A stretch of 9,758 bases of DNA from NCBI GenBank assembly GCA_021817625.1, contig JAKASY010000034.1, forward strand, positions 1-9,758, given 5' to 3'. The stretch is from Bacillota bacterium (lineage in GTDB: Bacteria > Bacillota_E > JAJZYS01 > JAILZS01). Shown piece after piece: positions 1 to 7,020 of this stretch. The notes under the pieces are model-generated. The model worked only from the letters and a program-made list of their open reading frames with translations, was not told the origin of the DNA and made no database searches. The translations under genes and the position numbers were made by a program. Position 1 is the first letter of the stretch; each line of letters starts with the position of its first letter.

Positions 1-282
1 CCGATCTGGCTCGCGCGCCGGCGCATGGCCGCCGGTCTGGAGGCAGGGCCGCTCGTGCCCGTGATCGCGAGCATGGACGTTGCCTTTCGCGGCGCAATGG
101 CGGCGGGCGTCCTCGAGGACCTGGATAGCGGTCAGATCGACGCTGTCCTGGAGGCGTACCTCGACCTGCGCAGCCTACCCGCTGCCGATCCCGACCGTCT
201 GGCCCGGCTGTTCGAGGACGCCGAGGCCCATTGCCGCACCGCGCTTGCTGGGCTCGGTTGGGAGGCCTCGGCGGCGTCCTAG
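1..282 (+). CDS. Hypothetical protein, 3' part of a gene entering from the left
   Basis: The frame is open from the first base to a TAG at 280-282, giving 93 visible residues. An ATG at 25 has no Shine-Dalgarno sequence in front of it, so the true start is probably left of the window. Third codon positions are strongly G/C, as expected for a real gene in this genome. The visible part is Ala/Leu/Asp-rich and looks helical, with several acidic stretches (for example EDLDSGQID) and one cysteine near the end (HCRTAL). I see no membrane segment and no motif I recognise, and I cannot assign a function. It lies upstream of uppP on the same strand with an 80-nt gap that holds a promoter-like sequence, so it is probably a separate transcription unit. 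Confidence 0.55.
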   Translation, partial: PIWLARRRMAAGLEAGPLVPVIASMDVAFRGAMAAGVLEDLDSGQIDAVLEAYLDLRSLPAADPDRLARLFEDAEAHCRTALAGLGWEASAAS

Positions 283-288
283 CCGTTT

Positions 289-297
289 TGGTATCAT
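289..297 (+). promoter_or_regulatory. Candidate extended -10 promoter for uppP
   Basis: TGGTATCAT reads as TG-N-TATCAT, an extended -10 element whose hexamer matches TATAAT at five of six positions. It lies in the 80-nt gap between the upstream stop and uppP. There is no good -35 hexamer 17 nt upstream, which extended -10 promoters can tolerate. Transcription would begin near 304, giving a leader of about 60 nt before the uppP start. This is inferred from sequence only. Confidence 0.35.
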
Positions 298-362
298 CTC
301 GTGCGCATGTGCCACAATGGGGCCCGTACGGTCGCGCAAACGCTCCATCGGGAGGTCCCGCG

Positions 363-1217
363 TTGACGCTCGCGCACAGCGTAGTCCACATGTCCCTGCT
401 TCAGGCAGTGATCCTGGCCGGGCTCCAGGGGTTCACCGAGCTCTTCCCGTTCTCCAGCCTGGGCATCCAGGTGATCGCACCGCACATCCTGCACTGGGCG
501 ATCAACACGTCGTCGTCCCAGTTCCTGCCCTTCATCGTCGCCCTCCACCTGGGCACGGCTATCGGTCTCATCGTGTACTTCGCCCGGGACTGGGGCCGCC
601 TGATCGTGGCGTTCTTCCGCAGCACCCAGCACCCGCTCACGGAGCTCGACAAGTACCCGGACCAAAAGGCTATCTGGCTCCTGATCGCGGCGACCATTCC
701 GGCCGGCATCGTCGGGTACGCGTTCCAGCACACGGTCGCCAGCCTTCTGTCGGTGCCGCTCCTCGCGTCGATCCTCCTGATCGTAAACGGCCTCGTCATG
801 GCGGCGGGCGACCGGCTGGTGCGCCACGGCCAGGAAGACATCCCGGCCGTCTCCTTCTGGCAGGCCGTGCTCATCGGCGTCGCCCAGACGTTCGCCCTCA
901 TCCCGGGCTTCTCGCGCTCAGGCGTGACGATGGTCGGCGGCCTCATGGTCGGCCTGTCCTATGAGACCGCGGCCCGGTTCTCGTTCCTCATGGCCACCCC
1001 GGTGATCCTCGCGGCCGGCGTGCTCGAGGTGCACAAGCTGCACATGCACGGCCTGCTCGTGCAAAGCGCCGCCGGCTTTGTCGTGGCGGCGGTCGTGGCG
1101 TACTTCTCCGTGCGCTACCTCATGCGCTACTTCGAGACGAAGCGCCTCATGCCCCTCGCCCTCATCAGCATGGCGGCGGGCGTCGTGTTCACGGGCCTGC
1201 TGCTTCTCGGCGTGTAA
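363..1217 (+). CDS. uppP: Undecaprenyl-diphosphatase homologue (UppP/BacA family)
   Basis: This 284-residue polytopic membrane protein belongs to the family that converts undecaprenyl diphosphate to the monophosphate lipid carrier for peptidoglycan synthesis, with bacitracin resistance as a side effect. The start is TTG at 363, seven nt after GGAGG (351-355); the in-frame ATG at 390 has no SD. The first motif is QGFTELFPFSSLG (residues 22-34) and the second is PGFSRSG (181-187). By alignment with E. coli BacA from memory, E26 matches Glu21, S31/S32 match Ser26/Ser27 and R185 matches Arg174. Two positions differ: Q22 replaces Glu17 and I35 replaces the conserved His30. LHLGTAIGLIVYFARDW (61-77) and the many hydrophobic segments also fit the family. 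The His loss may mean altered activity or a sequence error; family membership is secure. Confidence 0.93.
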   Translation: MTLAHSVVHMSLLQAVILAGLQGFTELFPFSSLGIQVIAPHILHWAINTSSSQFLPFIVALHLGTAIGLIVYFARDWGRLIVAFFRSTQHPLTELDKYPDQKAIWLLIAATIPAGIVGYAFQHTVASLLSVPLLASILLIVNGLVMAAGDRLVRHGQEDIPAVSFWQAVLIGVAQTFALIPGFSRSGVTMVGGLMVGLSYETAARFSFLMATPVILAAGVLEVHKLHMHGLLVQSAAGFVVAAVVAYFSVRYLMRYFETKRLMPLALISMAAGVVFTGLLLLGV

Positions 1218-1270
1218 TCGCACGCGGGCGCCGGCGCCGCGGCATCCTAGCCCTCAGGGGAGGGAGCGCG

Positions 1271-1657
1271 GTGAGAGGCACCGGCGGCAGCGGGGGCGAG
1301 CGGTCGGCTGGGGCGTCGGCGTCGCTGCTCCTGGCCAACGAGCGCACCTTCCTGGCTCAGGTGCGCACGGGTGTCGCCGTGATGGCCTTCGGCTTCGTCG
1401 TCGCCAAGTTCGCCCTGTTCCTGCGGGACCTGAGCCTGCGCGGCGCGGCTCCCGCGGGCGGCCGCGACAGCCTGATCGGAGCGGCGATCACGGCCCTCGG
1501 CGCACTGGTCGTGCTCGCCGGCGCGGCCCGCTACCTGCGGCGCCACAAGGCCATCGAGCGTGGCGCCCTCGTCACCTCACCGGCGCTCGATCTGGTCCTG
1601 GCCGCCCTCCTGGCGTTCGGCGGCATTGCGCTTGCCGTCTTCCTCGTAGCGAGATAG
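1271..1657 (+). CDS. DUF202 (YidH-type) small membrane protein
   Basis: The protein has 128 residues and begins at GTG 1271, seven nt after GGGGAGG (1257-1263). The motif LLLANERTFLAQVRTGVAVMAFGF (residues 19-42) is the DUF202 signature, with NERTFLA and RTG well preserved; many members have a Trp where this one has Gln30. Three membrane segments are visible, near 34-52, 68-87 and 106-126, after a Gly/Ser-rich N-terminal tail of about 18 residues. The biochemical role of the family is not established; eukaryotic relatives include the VTC-complex DUF202 domain. It follows uppP by 53 nt on the same strand and ends at a terminator, so it is probably cotranscribed with uppP. Confidence 0.88.
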   Translation: MRGTGGSGGERSAGASASLLLANERTFLAQVRTGVAVMAFGFVVAKFALFLRDLSLRGAAPAGGRDSLIGAAITALGALVVLAGAARYLRRHKAIERGALVTSPALDLVLAALLAFGGIALAVFLVAR

Positions 1658-1660
1658 CGC

Positions 1661-1684
1661 GGCGGGTGCCCGCCACGTCTTTTT
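1661..1684 (+). terminator. Intrinsic terminator after the uppP-DUF202 unit
   Basis: GGCGG-GTGC-CCGCC (1661-1674) forms a five-pair GC stem with a four-base loop, followed by ACG and then a T-rich run, TCTTTTT (1678-1684). It begins three nt after the DUF202 stop and lies between convergent genes. The T-run is on the + strand side only. On the dnaB strand the same stem has no U-tract, so I do not call it bidirectional. Confidence 0.65.
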
Positions 1685-1700
1685 GCGCAGCGGTGCACGG

Positions 1701-3050
1701 CTACTCGGCGACCCGGCTTGCCCGGTCGGCGTGCATGCTGTCCAGAGCGTAGAACCTACCGGTCTCCTTGCGCAGGTGCAGGCGGCAGACGCCGGTCGGG
1801 CCGTTGCGCTGCTTCGCCACGATCACGTCCACGACGCCGGGCTGGTCGGAGTCCGGATTGTAGTAGTCGTCCCGGTAGATGAAGGCGACCACGTCGGCAT
1901 CCTGCTCGATGGCGCCGCTCTCACGCAGGTCGGAGAGCATCGGCCGGCGGTCCTGCCGTGCCTCGACCGCGCGCGACAGCTGGGAGAGGGCGATCACGGG
2001 CACCTCGATCTCGCGCGCCAGGGACTTGAGGGAGCGGGAGATCTGGGAGATCTCCTGCTGGCGGTTCTCGGCGCGCGCGCTTCCCTGCATGAGCTGCATG
2101 TAGTCGATGATCACCAGCCCCAGATGGCGCTCCGCCTTCAGGCGCCTCGCGCGCGCCCGAATGTCCAGGGCGGACAGCGAGGGGCTGTCGTCGATGTAGA
2201 TCGGCGCGTCGCCCAGGTCGCCGAGCGCCTTGGACAGGATCGCCCACTCGCCCTGCTCGACGCGCCCCTGTCGGATCTTCTGGGAGTCTATACCGGCCTC
2301 GGCGCACAGCAGGCGGAGCGCCAGCTGCTCGCGGGACATCTCGAGCGAGAAGAGCGCGACGGCCACGCCGCTGCGTGCGGCGTGGCGCGCCACGTTCAGG
2401 ATGAAGGTCGTCTTGCCCATCGACGGGCGGGCGGCGATGACGGTAAGGTCCGACGGCTGAAAGCCAGCCGTCAGGCGATCCAGGTCTGGAAAGCCGGAGG
2501 GCACCCCGAGGACGTCGGGGTTGTTGTAGCGGGCCTCGAGATGGGTGAACGCCTCCATCAGCACTGCGCTGAGCGGCAGGACGCTCGCGGTGCGCCGGTG
2601 GGAGAGCCGGAAGATGCGCTCCTCCGCCTGGTCAAGGATCTCCGCCGGATCGCCCTCCGCCTCGTAGCCCTGACGCACGATATCCGTGCCCGCTTCGATC
2701 AGGCCACGCAGGAGCGCGCGCTCGGCCACGATCCGGGCGTGGTAGGCGACGTTCGCAGAAGTAGCGACCACGTCCTGGAGCTCGGCCAGGTAGGCGGCGC
2801 CGCCGACCCCCTCGATCTGGCCCGACTGGCGCAGGGCGGCGGCGGTCGTCACCACGTCCACAGGCTGCTCATGGTCGGCGAGGTCGACCATGGCCTGGAA
2901 GAGGATGCGGTGCGCCGGGCGGTAGAAGTCCTCCGCGCGCAGGATCTCGATCGCTCGCGGCACAGCTTCGGGGTCGATGAGCATCGCCCCGAGGATCGCC
3001 TGCTCCGCGTCCTGATCCTGGGGCGGGACGCGCTCGCGCGCGACCGCCAT
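1701..3050 (-). CDS. dnaB: Replicative DNA helicase DnaB
   Basis: This 449-residue hexameric helicase unwinds DNA at the replication fork and recruits primase. The N-terminal domain starts at PPQDQDAEQAILGAML (residues 9-24). After the linker, the RecA-like domain shows Walker A ARPSMGKTT (207-215, Lys213), SLEMSREQL (235-243), Walker B LVIIDYMQLM (312-321, Asp316), ALSQLSR (354-360), DLRESGAIEQDAD (374-386) and KQRNGPTG (413-420), which carries the presumed arginine finger R415. The length is normal, and no intein or break is seen. The ATG at 3050 directly follows the lonC TAG (3051-3053). AGGAGG (3056-3061) lies inside the last lonC codons, five nt from the start, so translation is probably coupled. 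It is the last gene of the operon and faces the + strand terminator. Confidence 0.97.
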   Translation of the reverse strand: MAVARERVPPQDQDAEQAILGAMLIDPEAVPRAIEILRAEDFYRPAHRILFQAMVDLADHEQPVDVVTTAAALRQSGQIEGVGGAAYLAELQDVVATSANVAYHARIVAERALLRGLIEAGTDIVRQGYEAEGDPAEILDQAEERIFRLSHRRTASVLPLSAVLMEAFTHLEARYNNPDVLGVPSGFPDLDRLTAGFQPSDLTVIAARPSMGKTTFILNVARHAARSGVAVALFSLEMSREQLALRLLCAEAGIDSQKIRQGRVEQGEWAILSKALGDLGDAPIYIDDSPSLSALDIRARARRLKAERHLGLVIIDYMQLMQGSARAENRQQEISQISRSLKSLAREIEVPVIALSQLSRAVEARQDRRPMLSDLRESGAIEQDADVVAFIYRDDYYNPDSDQPGVVDVIVAKQRNGPTGVCRLHLRKETGRFYALDSMHADRASRVAE

Positions 3051-5060
3051 CTAGGCCTCCTCCCCGGCTCGCACCTCGCGCGCACTGGCCGCCGCAGCCG
3101 CGGCGCTTTCGGTCGCGGGAGCGCGCGCGCGGGTGCGGTCCGACTCCACGACACGGAACGGCCGGGTGGCGTCTTCGAGAACGAGGGGCAGGATCTCGTC
3201 GACCGTGTGCACGAACAGGACATCCACGCCAGGCACGGGGGGCGCCTCGGCCGCGTTCTCCGCCGGCACCACGACCCGGGCGGCGCCGGCTCGTGCCGCG
3301 CCGAGCACCTTCTCGTACACGCCGCCGACCGGTCGGACCTCGCCGCGCAGCGACACCTCTCCGGTCATCGCCACGTTGCCGAGCACGGCTCGACGCGTGA
3401 GCGCCGAGAGGATCGCGACGAGCACGGCGATACCGGCCGAAGGGCCGTCCACATGCCCGCCGCCCACGACGTTGACGTGCACGTCGTACGCGCTGAGCTC
3501 CACGCCCGTCAACGCGCGGATCACGGTTGCGGCGTTGAACACCGAGTCGCGCGCCATGCTGCCCGCCGTCTCGTTGAAGCGGACGCTGCCGCGACCGCGC
3601 TCGGCCGCCGGGAAGACGGCCGCCTCGATCTCCAGGACGGTGCCGGCATGGCCAGCGACCGCGAGACCTAGGCTGCGGCCGACCACCGGCCGCGCCGTGA
3701 CCTCCAGGGGGCGCACGGCGCCGAGGCGGGCGGTGCGCAGGGCGAGGTCGACATCCTCGAGCGTGACGTCAACGCCGTCCGTGCCGTCGCTTCGACGCAG
3801 GGCGTAGCCGTAGGCGTCGGCCAGGAGGCCGATGGCCTTGCGGCCCTCCACGGTCCGCTCGGCAACGCGCTCGGCAACGCCGGGCGCGAGAGAGACGTTG
3901 AGGCGCGCTCCGGCCTCCTCCACGATGAGGCGGATGTCGCCCTCCGACAGGGGGTCGAAGTAGATCTCCGCGCAGCGCGAGCGCAGGGCGGGACTGAGAT
4001 CCTCGGGATCGCGGGTCGTGGCGCCAATCAGGAGGAAGTCAGCCGGCGCCCCCTCCTCGAACAGCTTCTTTATGTACTGCGGCACCTGCGGGTCGGCGCT
4101 GTCGTAGTAGGACGACTCGAACATCACCCGCTTCTCCTCCAGCACCTTGAGGAGCTTGGCCTGGAGCAGCGGGTCCATCTCGCCGATCTCGTCGATGAAC
4201 AGGACGCCGCCGTGGGCCTCGGTCACGAGGCCTGTCTTGGGTTCAGGCACGCCGCCCTCGGCCAGGTCGCGCCGGGCGCCCTGGTAGATCGGGTCGTGAA
4301 CCGAGCCGAGCAGGGGGTTCGCGACGTCGCGCGGATCCCAGCGCAGCGTCGAGCCGTCGACCTCGACGAACGGCGCCTCGGCCCCGAACGGGCTCTTGGC
4401 CATCTTGCGCGCCGCCTCCAGGGCCAGGCGGGCCACGGTCGTCTTGCCGGTGCCGGGTGGTCCGTACAGCAGGATGTGCTGGGGAAAGGGCGAGGCGACC
4501 TTGGCGAGGACGGCCGCCACGGCGGACTCCTGCCCCACGACCTGGTCGAACGCCGTGGGCCGCAGGAGGTCGAGCACCTGACGGCTGAGGCGGACGGTGT
4601 TGAGCTTCTCGATCACGGCCAGCCGCCGCAGCGTCGAGGCGTTCTCCGGCCCGCTGTCCTCCGCCAGGATCTGGTTCTTGATCTCCCGCATGTACGCCTC
4701 GTGGCGCTCCTGCATCTTCTCGGCCACTCGGCGCTCCAGGCGGTCTTCGACCGAGCGCCTCGCCATGAGGTCGGCCAGCTGCTCCTCGATCCGGTCGAGA
4801 AACGGCTCGAGCTGGCCCATGGCCGGCATCGATAGCGTGGGGTCGTCGAGCACGATGCGGCCCAGGGCAAGCGCGCGTTGACGCACGTCGTCGGCCCGCA
4901 GCTCCTTCAGGCTTCCGAGCTTCGCAGCCTTGAACACCACGCGGTCCGAGCCCATGAGCCCGCTCGTCATCTCGTACAGGCCGTCGACTCGCCGCTCGAG
5001 CTGGCCGCGCTCCGGTGCCCTCCCCGCCCGCCTGGCGCGCCCGCGCCAGCGGATGCTCAT
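3051..5060 (-). CDS. lonC: Lon-like ATP-dependent protease LonC
   Basis: The protein has 669 residues and lacks the large Lon substrate-binding N domain. It carries instead a charged helical N-terminus of about 150 residues. The AAA+ module follows: LRPTAFDQVVGQE (166-178), Walker A GPPGTGKTT (200-208), TLRWDPRDVANPLLGSVHDP (238-257), Walker B GGVLFIDEIG (284-293) and ATTRDPEDLSPALRSRC (347-363). The C-terminal peptidase domain has the Ser-Lys dyad, S541 in DGPSAGIA and K584 in GGVYEKVLG. The AAA+ sequence closely resembles the spore-former LonC family (TIGR02903, from memory); thermophile LonC is reported to degrade unfolded proteins. The start is ATG 5060, overlapping the rplI stop (ATGA), with GAGGAGG (5068-5074) seven nt upstream. 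The last 35 residues are Ala-rich and poorly conserved. Both catalytic centres look intact. Confidence 0.93.
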   Translation of the reverse strand: MSIRWRGRARRAGRAPERGQLERRVDGLYEMTSGLMGSDRVVFKAAKLGSLKELRADDVRQRALALGRIVLDDPTLSMPAMGQLEPFLDRIEEQLADLMARRSVEDRLERRVAEKMQERHEAYMREIKNQILAEDSGPENASTLRRLAVIEKLNTVRLSRQVLDLLRPTAFDQVVGQESAVAAVLAKVASPFPQHILLYGPPGTGKTTVARLALEAARKMAKSPFGAEAPFVEVDGSTLRWDPRDVANPLLGSVHDPIYQGARRDLAEGGVPEPKTGLVTEAHGGVLFIDEIGEMDPLLQAKLLKVLEEKRVMFESSYYDSADPQVPQYIKKLFEEGAPADFLLIGATTRDPEDLSPALRSRCAEIYFDPLSEGDIRLIVEEAGARLNVSLAPGVAERVAERTVEGRKAIGLLADAYGYALRRSDGTDGVDVTLEDVDLALRTARLGAVRPLEVTARPVVGRSLGLAVAGHAGTVLEIEAAVFPAAERGRGSVRFNETAGSMARDSVFNAATVIRALTGVELSAYDVHVNVVGGGHVDGPSAGIAVLVAILSALTRRAVLGNVAMTGEVSLRGEVRPVGGVYEKVLGAARAGAARVVVPAENAAEAPPVPGVDVLFVHTVDEILPLVLEDATRPFRVVESDRTRARAPATESAAAAAASAREVRAGEEA

Positions 5061-5509
5061 GCGCCGGCCTCCTCGACCAGTACCTCCAGCGTGGCCTGAT
5101 GGCGCGCGTGCACCTGGATCGGCACCTGATAGCGGCCCGGGCTCTTGATCGGCTGCTCCAGCTCGATCTTGCGCCGGTCGATGGTGAGGCCGAACGCCTT
5201 GCCCACCGCCTCGGCGATGTCCTTTGTGGTCACCGAGCCGAAGGTGCGCCCGCCCTCGCCGACACGCACGGCGATGCGCACCGTCTGGCCGTCGAGCCGA
5301 GCAACCACGGCCTGGGCTTCGGCCTCTTCGTGCGCTTGGTGGCGGTCGCTCTGCCGGCGCTGCTCCGCCCACCGCCGCTCGGCGCCCGCGGTGGCCACCT
5401 CCGCGAGCGAGCGTGGCACCAGGTAGTTTCGCGCGTAGCCGTCCGCGACATCGACCGTCTGCCCGGCGTTGCCGAGCCGCGGCACATCCTGTGTGAGAAT
5501 CACCTTCAC
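5057..5509 (-). CDS. rplI: 50S ribosomal protein L9
   Basis: This is the L9 protein of the large subunit, 150 residues and of normal length. The N-terminal RNA-binding domain begins KVILTQDVPRLGNAGQTVDV and continues DGYARNYLVPR (residues 23-33). A charged connecting helix follows (about 40-75), then the C-terminal domain with GRTFGSVTTKDIAEAV (87-102). The start is GTG 5509, which gives the family N-terminus M-K-V-I-L. An in-frame ATG at 5557 would add 16 residues that do not belong to L9. A G-run (+ strand 5515-5521) may act as a weak ribosome binding site. The stop overlaps the lonC start by four bases, and a 204-nt spacer separates the gene from rpsR upstream. Confidence 0.96.
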   Translation of the reverse strand: MKVILTQDVPRLGNAGQTVDVADGYARNYLVPRSLAEVATAGAERRWAEQRRQSDRHQAHEEAEAQAVVARLDGQTVRIAVRVGEGGRTFGSVTTKDIAEAVGKAFGLTIDRRKIELEQPIKSPGRYQVPIQVHARHQATLEVLVEEAGA

Positions 5510-5531
5510 GCTACAACCCCCCAAAACCGCA

Positions 5532-5545
5532 GGAGCGGGCCGCCG
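5532..5545. repeat. Direct repeat copy 1 (14 bp)
   Basis: GGAGCGGGCCGCCG here is identical to 5672-5685, 140 bp away. This copy lies about 20 nt upstream of the rplI start. In the RNA it is a second possible partner for the complement at 5646-5655. Confidence 0.6.
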
Positions 5546-5671
5546 CGCGCTGGGCACGAGCGACTCGCTTCCCCGCCCTGCTCCTCAGCCGCCCGCTGCT
5601 AGCGCGCTGTCCCGTCCGGAGCGAGACCCTCGGCCGCACAGCATTCGGCGGCCCGTCCCCGAGTCCTGCCC

Positions 5672-5685
5672 GGAGCGGGCCGCCG
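5672..5685. repeat. Direct repeat copy 2 (14 bp), also arm of a hairpin
   Basis: This is the second exact copy of GGAGCGGGCCGCCG. Ten of its bases (5676-5685) are the perfect inverted complement of 5646-5655, giving the local hairpin just downstream of rpsR. Confidence 0.6.
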
Positions 5686-5713
5686 TGTCGACTGGTTGAG
5701 ATTCCCGTTGGCG

Positions 5714-5944
5714 CTACTCCACCGTGAATGGGAGCAGCGCGAGGATGCGCGCGCGCTTCACGGCCGCCGTCAGCTGGCGCTGATGGCGGGCGCAGTTGCC
5801 CGTGATGCGCCGTGGCAGGATCTTGCCACGCTCGCTCGTGAAGCGGCGCAGGCGGCTGGCCTCCTTGTAGTCGACCTCATCGATCTTGTCGACGCAGAAG
5901 CTGCATACACGCCGCTTGGGCCGCCGACCGCGATCCCGCCGCAA
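5714..5944 (-). CDS. rpsR: 30S ribosomal protein S18
   Basis: This 76-residue small-subunit protein binds the 16S central domain together with S6. Family motifs are clear: [15 protein letters not shown] (14-28), [18 protein letters not shown] (32-49), CARHQRQL (51-58) and IKR-type [11 protein letters not shown] (63-73). C14, C17, C51 and H54 form a CxxC...CxxH set, typical of the zinc-binding (C+) version of S18. The start is TTG 5944, six nt after GGGGAGGT on the - strand; no better in-frame start is available. It follows ssb by 50 nt in the same operon as rpsF, its binding partner. Confidence 0.96.
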   Translation of the reverse strand: MRRDRGRRPKRRVCSFCVDKIDEVDYKEASRLRRFTSERGKILPRRITGNCARHQRQLTAAVKRARILALLPFTVE

Positions 5945-5994
5945 CAGACCACCTCCCCTTCTCTCGCACGCCCGAACGGGCCCTCACGCCGACC

Positions 5995-6402
5995 TCAGAA
6001 GGGCACGTCGTCCGCCTCGTCTTCGGCACCGGCTCCCGGCCCCGCGTAGTCCGCGAAGCCCTCGGCGCCCTGCGCGCTGTCGCGAGGCTTGTCGAGAAAG
6101 CGCACGTCGTCGGCAACGACCTCAGCCGCCTTGCGACGCTGGCCGTCCTGCGTCTCGTAGGAGCGGATCTGCAGGCGCCCCTGCACAGCCACGAGGCGAC
6201 CCTTCTGCAGATGCCCCGACACCGTCTCGGCCAGCTTGCGCCAGACGACGATGTCGATGAAGTCGGTCTCCCTCTCCCCCTGCTGGTTGGCGAAGGGTCG
6301 GTCGACCGCCAGGCTGAAGCTGGCCACCGCGACCCCGGACGGAGTGTAGCGAAGCTCCGGGTCCCGCGTGAGGCGCCCGATGAGGACGATCCGGTTGAGC
6401 AC
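5995..6402 (-). CDS. ssb: Single-stranded DNA-binding protein
   Basis: This 135-residue SSB protects single-stranded DNA and recruits repair and replication partners. The OB fold covers about residues 1-106: [22 protein letters not shown] (2-23), [12 protein letters not shown] (48-59), [12 protein letters not shown] (67-78) and a final strand [10 protein letters not shown] (94-103). The acidic tail is short (about 30 residues) and ends in DDVPF, the normal partner-binding tip. The start is GTG 6402, eight nt after GAGGGGAG (+ strand 6411-6418). Its place between rpsF and rpsR is the classic arrangement. The DnaB helicase is encoded further down the same operon. Confidence 0.97.
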   Translation of the reverse strand: MLNRIVLIGRLTRDPELRYTPSGVAVASFSLAVDRPFANQQGERETDFIDIVVWRKLAETVSGHLQKGRLVAVQGRLQIRSYETQDGQRRKAAEVVADDVRFLDKPRDSAQGAEGFADYAGPGAGAEDEADDVPF

Positions 6403-6438
6403 CGACGTCTCTCCCCTCGTTCCCGTTTGCCGGACGCG

Positions 6439-7020
6439 TCAGGATCCGGGCTCGACCGCGCCCTGGTCCCCATCGTTCCCACTGCCGCCGGCGTCCTGGG
6501 CGATCGCCGCAGGCTCGGGCTCGGCGGTTGGAGCGGGCGCCTCGGCGCCCTCGGCGGCCGCTGCCGCGGTCGGCCGGGCCGGCCGTGGCGGAGCCGTCTC
6601 CGGCAGCGGCCGCAGGCCGCCGCGCTGGCCAGACGGCGCGAACGACGCGACCGTCGCGGATGGCGGCGCCGGCGCGGCAGACGGGTCGCCCGGGCCCTCC
6701 GCGGCGGTGCGCCGGGCTGGGCTGGGCGTGGGCGGGTGGACGACCAGAAAGCGCAGGACGTCCTCCGAGATCCTCAGGTGACGCGAAAGGGTGGCCGGCA
6801 CCGACTCCGGCGCCTCGAACGGCAGGATCACGTAGATGCCGTCGCGCGCCCCGTCGATCTCGTAGGCGAGATGCCGCCTGCCCCACTTGTCCGGCTCGCC
6901 CGGCTTGCCGCCGCCGTCGCGGATCATCTGACACAGACGCTCAACGGCCGCGCCCACCGTCTCCTCGTCCAGGTCCGGACGGAAGATGAGCGCGGCCTCG
7001 TACGTGTTCGGATTGTGCAT
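6439..7020 (-). CDS. rpsF: 30S ribosomal protein S6 with a long Pro/Ala-rich C-terminal extension
   Basis: The protein has 193 residues, about twice the usual 95-110. Residues 5-95 form the S6 domain: TYEAALIFRPDLDEE (6-20), GRRHLAYEIDGARDGIYVILPF (48-69, the strand that contacts S18 and RNA) and LSRHLRISEDVLRFLVV (78-94). Residues 96-193 are Ala/Pro/Gly-rich, contain no lysine, turn acidic at the end, and are probably disordered. The start is ATG 7020, behind an excellent SD (GGGGAGGAGGTG, + strand 7026-7037). An in-frame upstream ATG at 7050 would swallow that SD and is rejected. S6 pairs with S18 (rpsR, two genes downstream) on 16S rRNA. The stop lies 36 nt before ssb. Confidence 0.95.
   Translation of the reverse strand: MHNPNTYEAALIFRPDLDEETVGAAVERLCQMIRDGGGKPGEPDKWGRRHLAYEIDGARDGIYVILPFEAPESVPATLSRHLRISEDVLRFLVVHPPTPSPARRTAAEGPGDPSAAPAPPSATVASFAPSGQRGGLRPLPETAPPRPARPTAAAAAEGAEAPAPTAEPEPAAIAQDAGGSGNDGDQGAVEPGS

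Larger units (their letters stand above)
5510..5713 (-). other. Spacer between rpsR and rplI with repeats and a strong hairpin
   Basis: No convincing gene lies in this 204-nt stretch. On the transcribed (-) strand the RNA contains CGGCGGCCCG (+ strand 5676-5685), then its perfect complement CGGGCCGCCG (5646-5655) after a 20-nt loop, so a ten-pair all-GC hairpin can form about 28 nt after the rpsR stop. No U-run follows, so it is not a standard terminator; it could be an attenuator, a processing site or a stabilising 3' end. Many Bacillota have other genes (for example a YybS-type membrane protein and the GdpP phosphodiesterase) between rpsR and rplI; none is visible here. Confidence 0.5.

Noticed and set aside
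231..362. N-terminal extension of uppP to an ATG at 231
   Set aside because: It would overlap the upstream gene, run through the promoter-like sequence and the SD, and add residues foreign to UppP; TTG 363 has a proper SD.
80..964. A 294-codon + strand frame overlapping uppP
   Set aside because: It is an Arg/Pro-rich out-of-frame shadow of uppP with no family resemblance.
1661..1703. Bidirectional terminator also ending dnaB transcription
   Set aside because: On the - strand the stem is followed by CG-rich sequence, with the A/T run on the wrong side.
1683..3671. A 662-codon open frame on the + strand across dnaB and the end of lonC
   Set aside because: It is antisense to two clearly recognised genes, begins inside the terminator/dnaB end, and its sequence is the Arg/His/Asp-rich composition typical of antisense frames in GC-rich DNA.
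5061..5372. N-terminal extension of lonC to an ATG at 5372
   Set aside because: The extension overlaps rplI in another frame and is a shadow of it; ATG 5060 has an SD and the usual ATGA overlap.
5646..5685. Rho-independent terminator after rpsR
   Set aside because: The hairpin is strong, but no U-run follows on the transcribed strand, so I list it only as a structural element.
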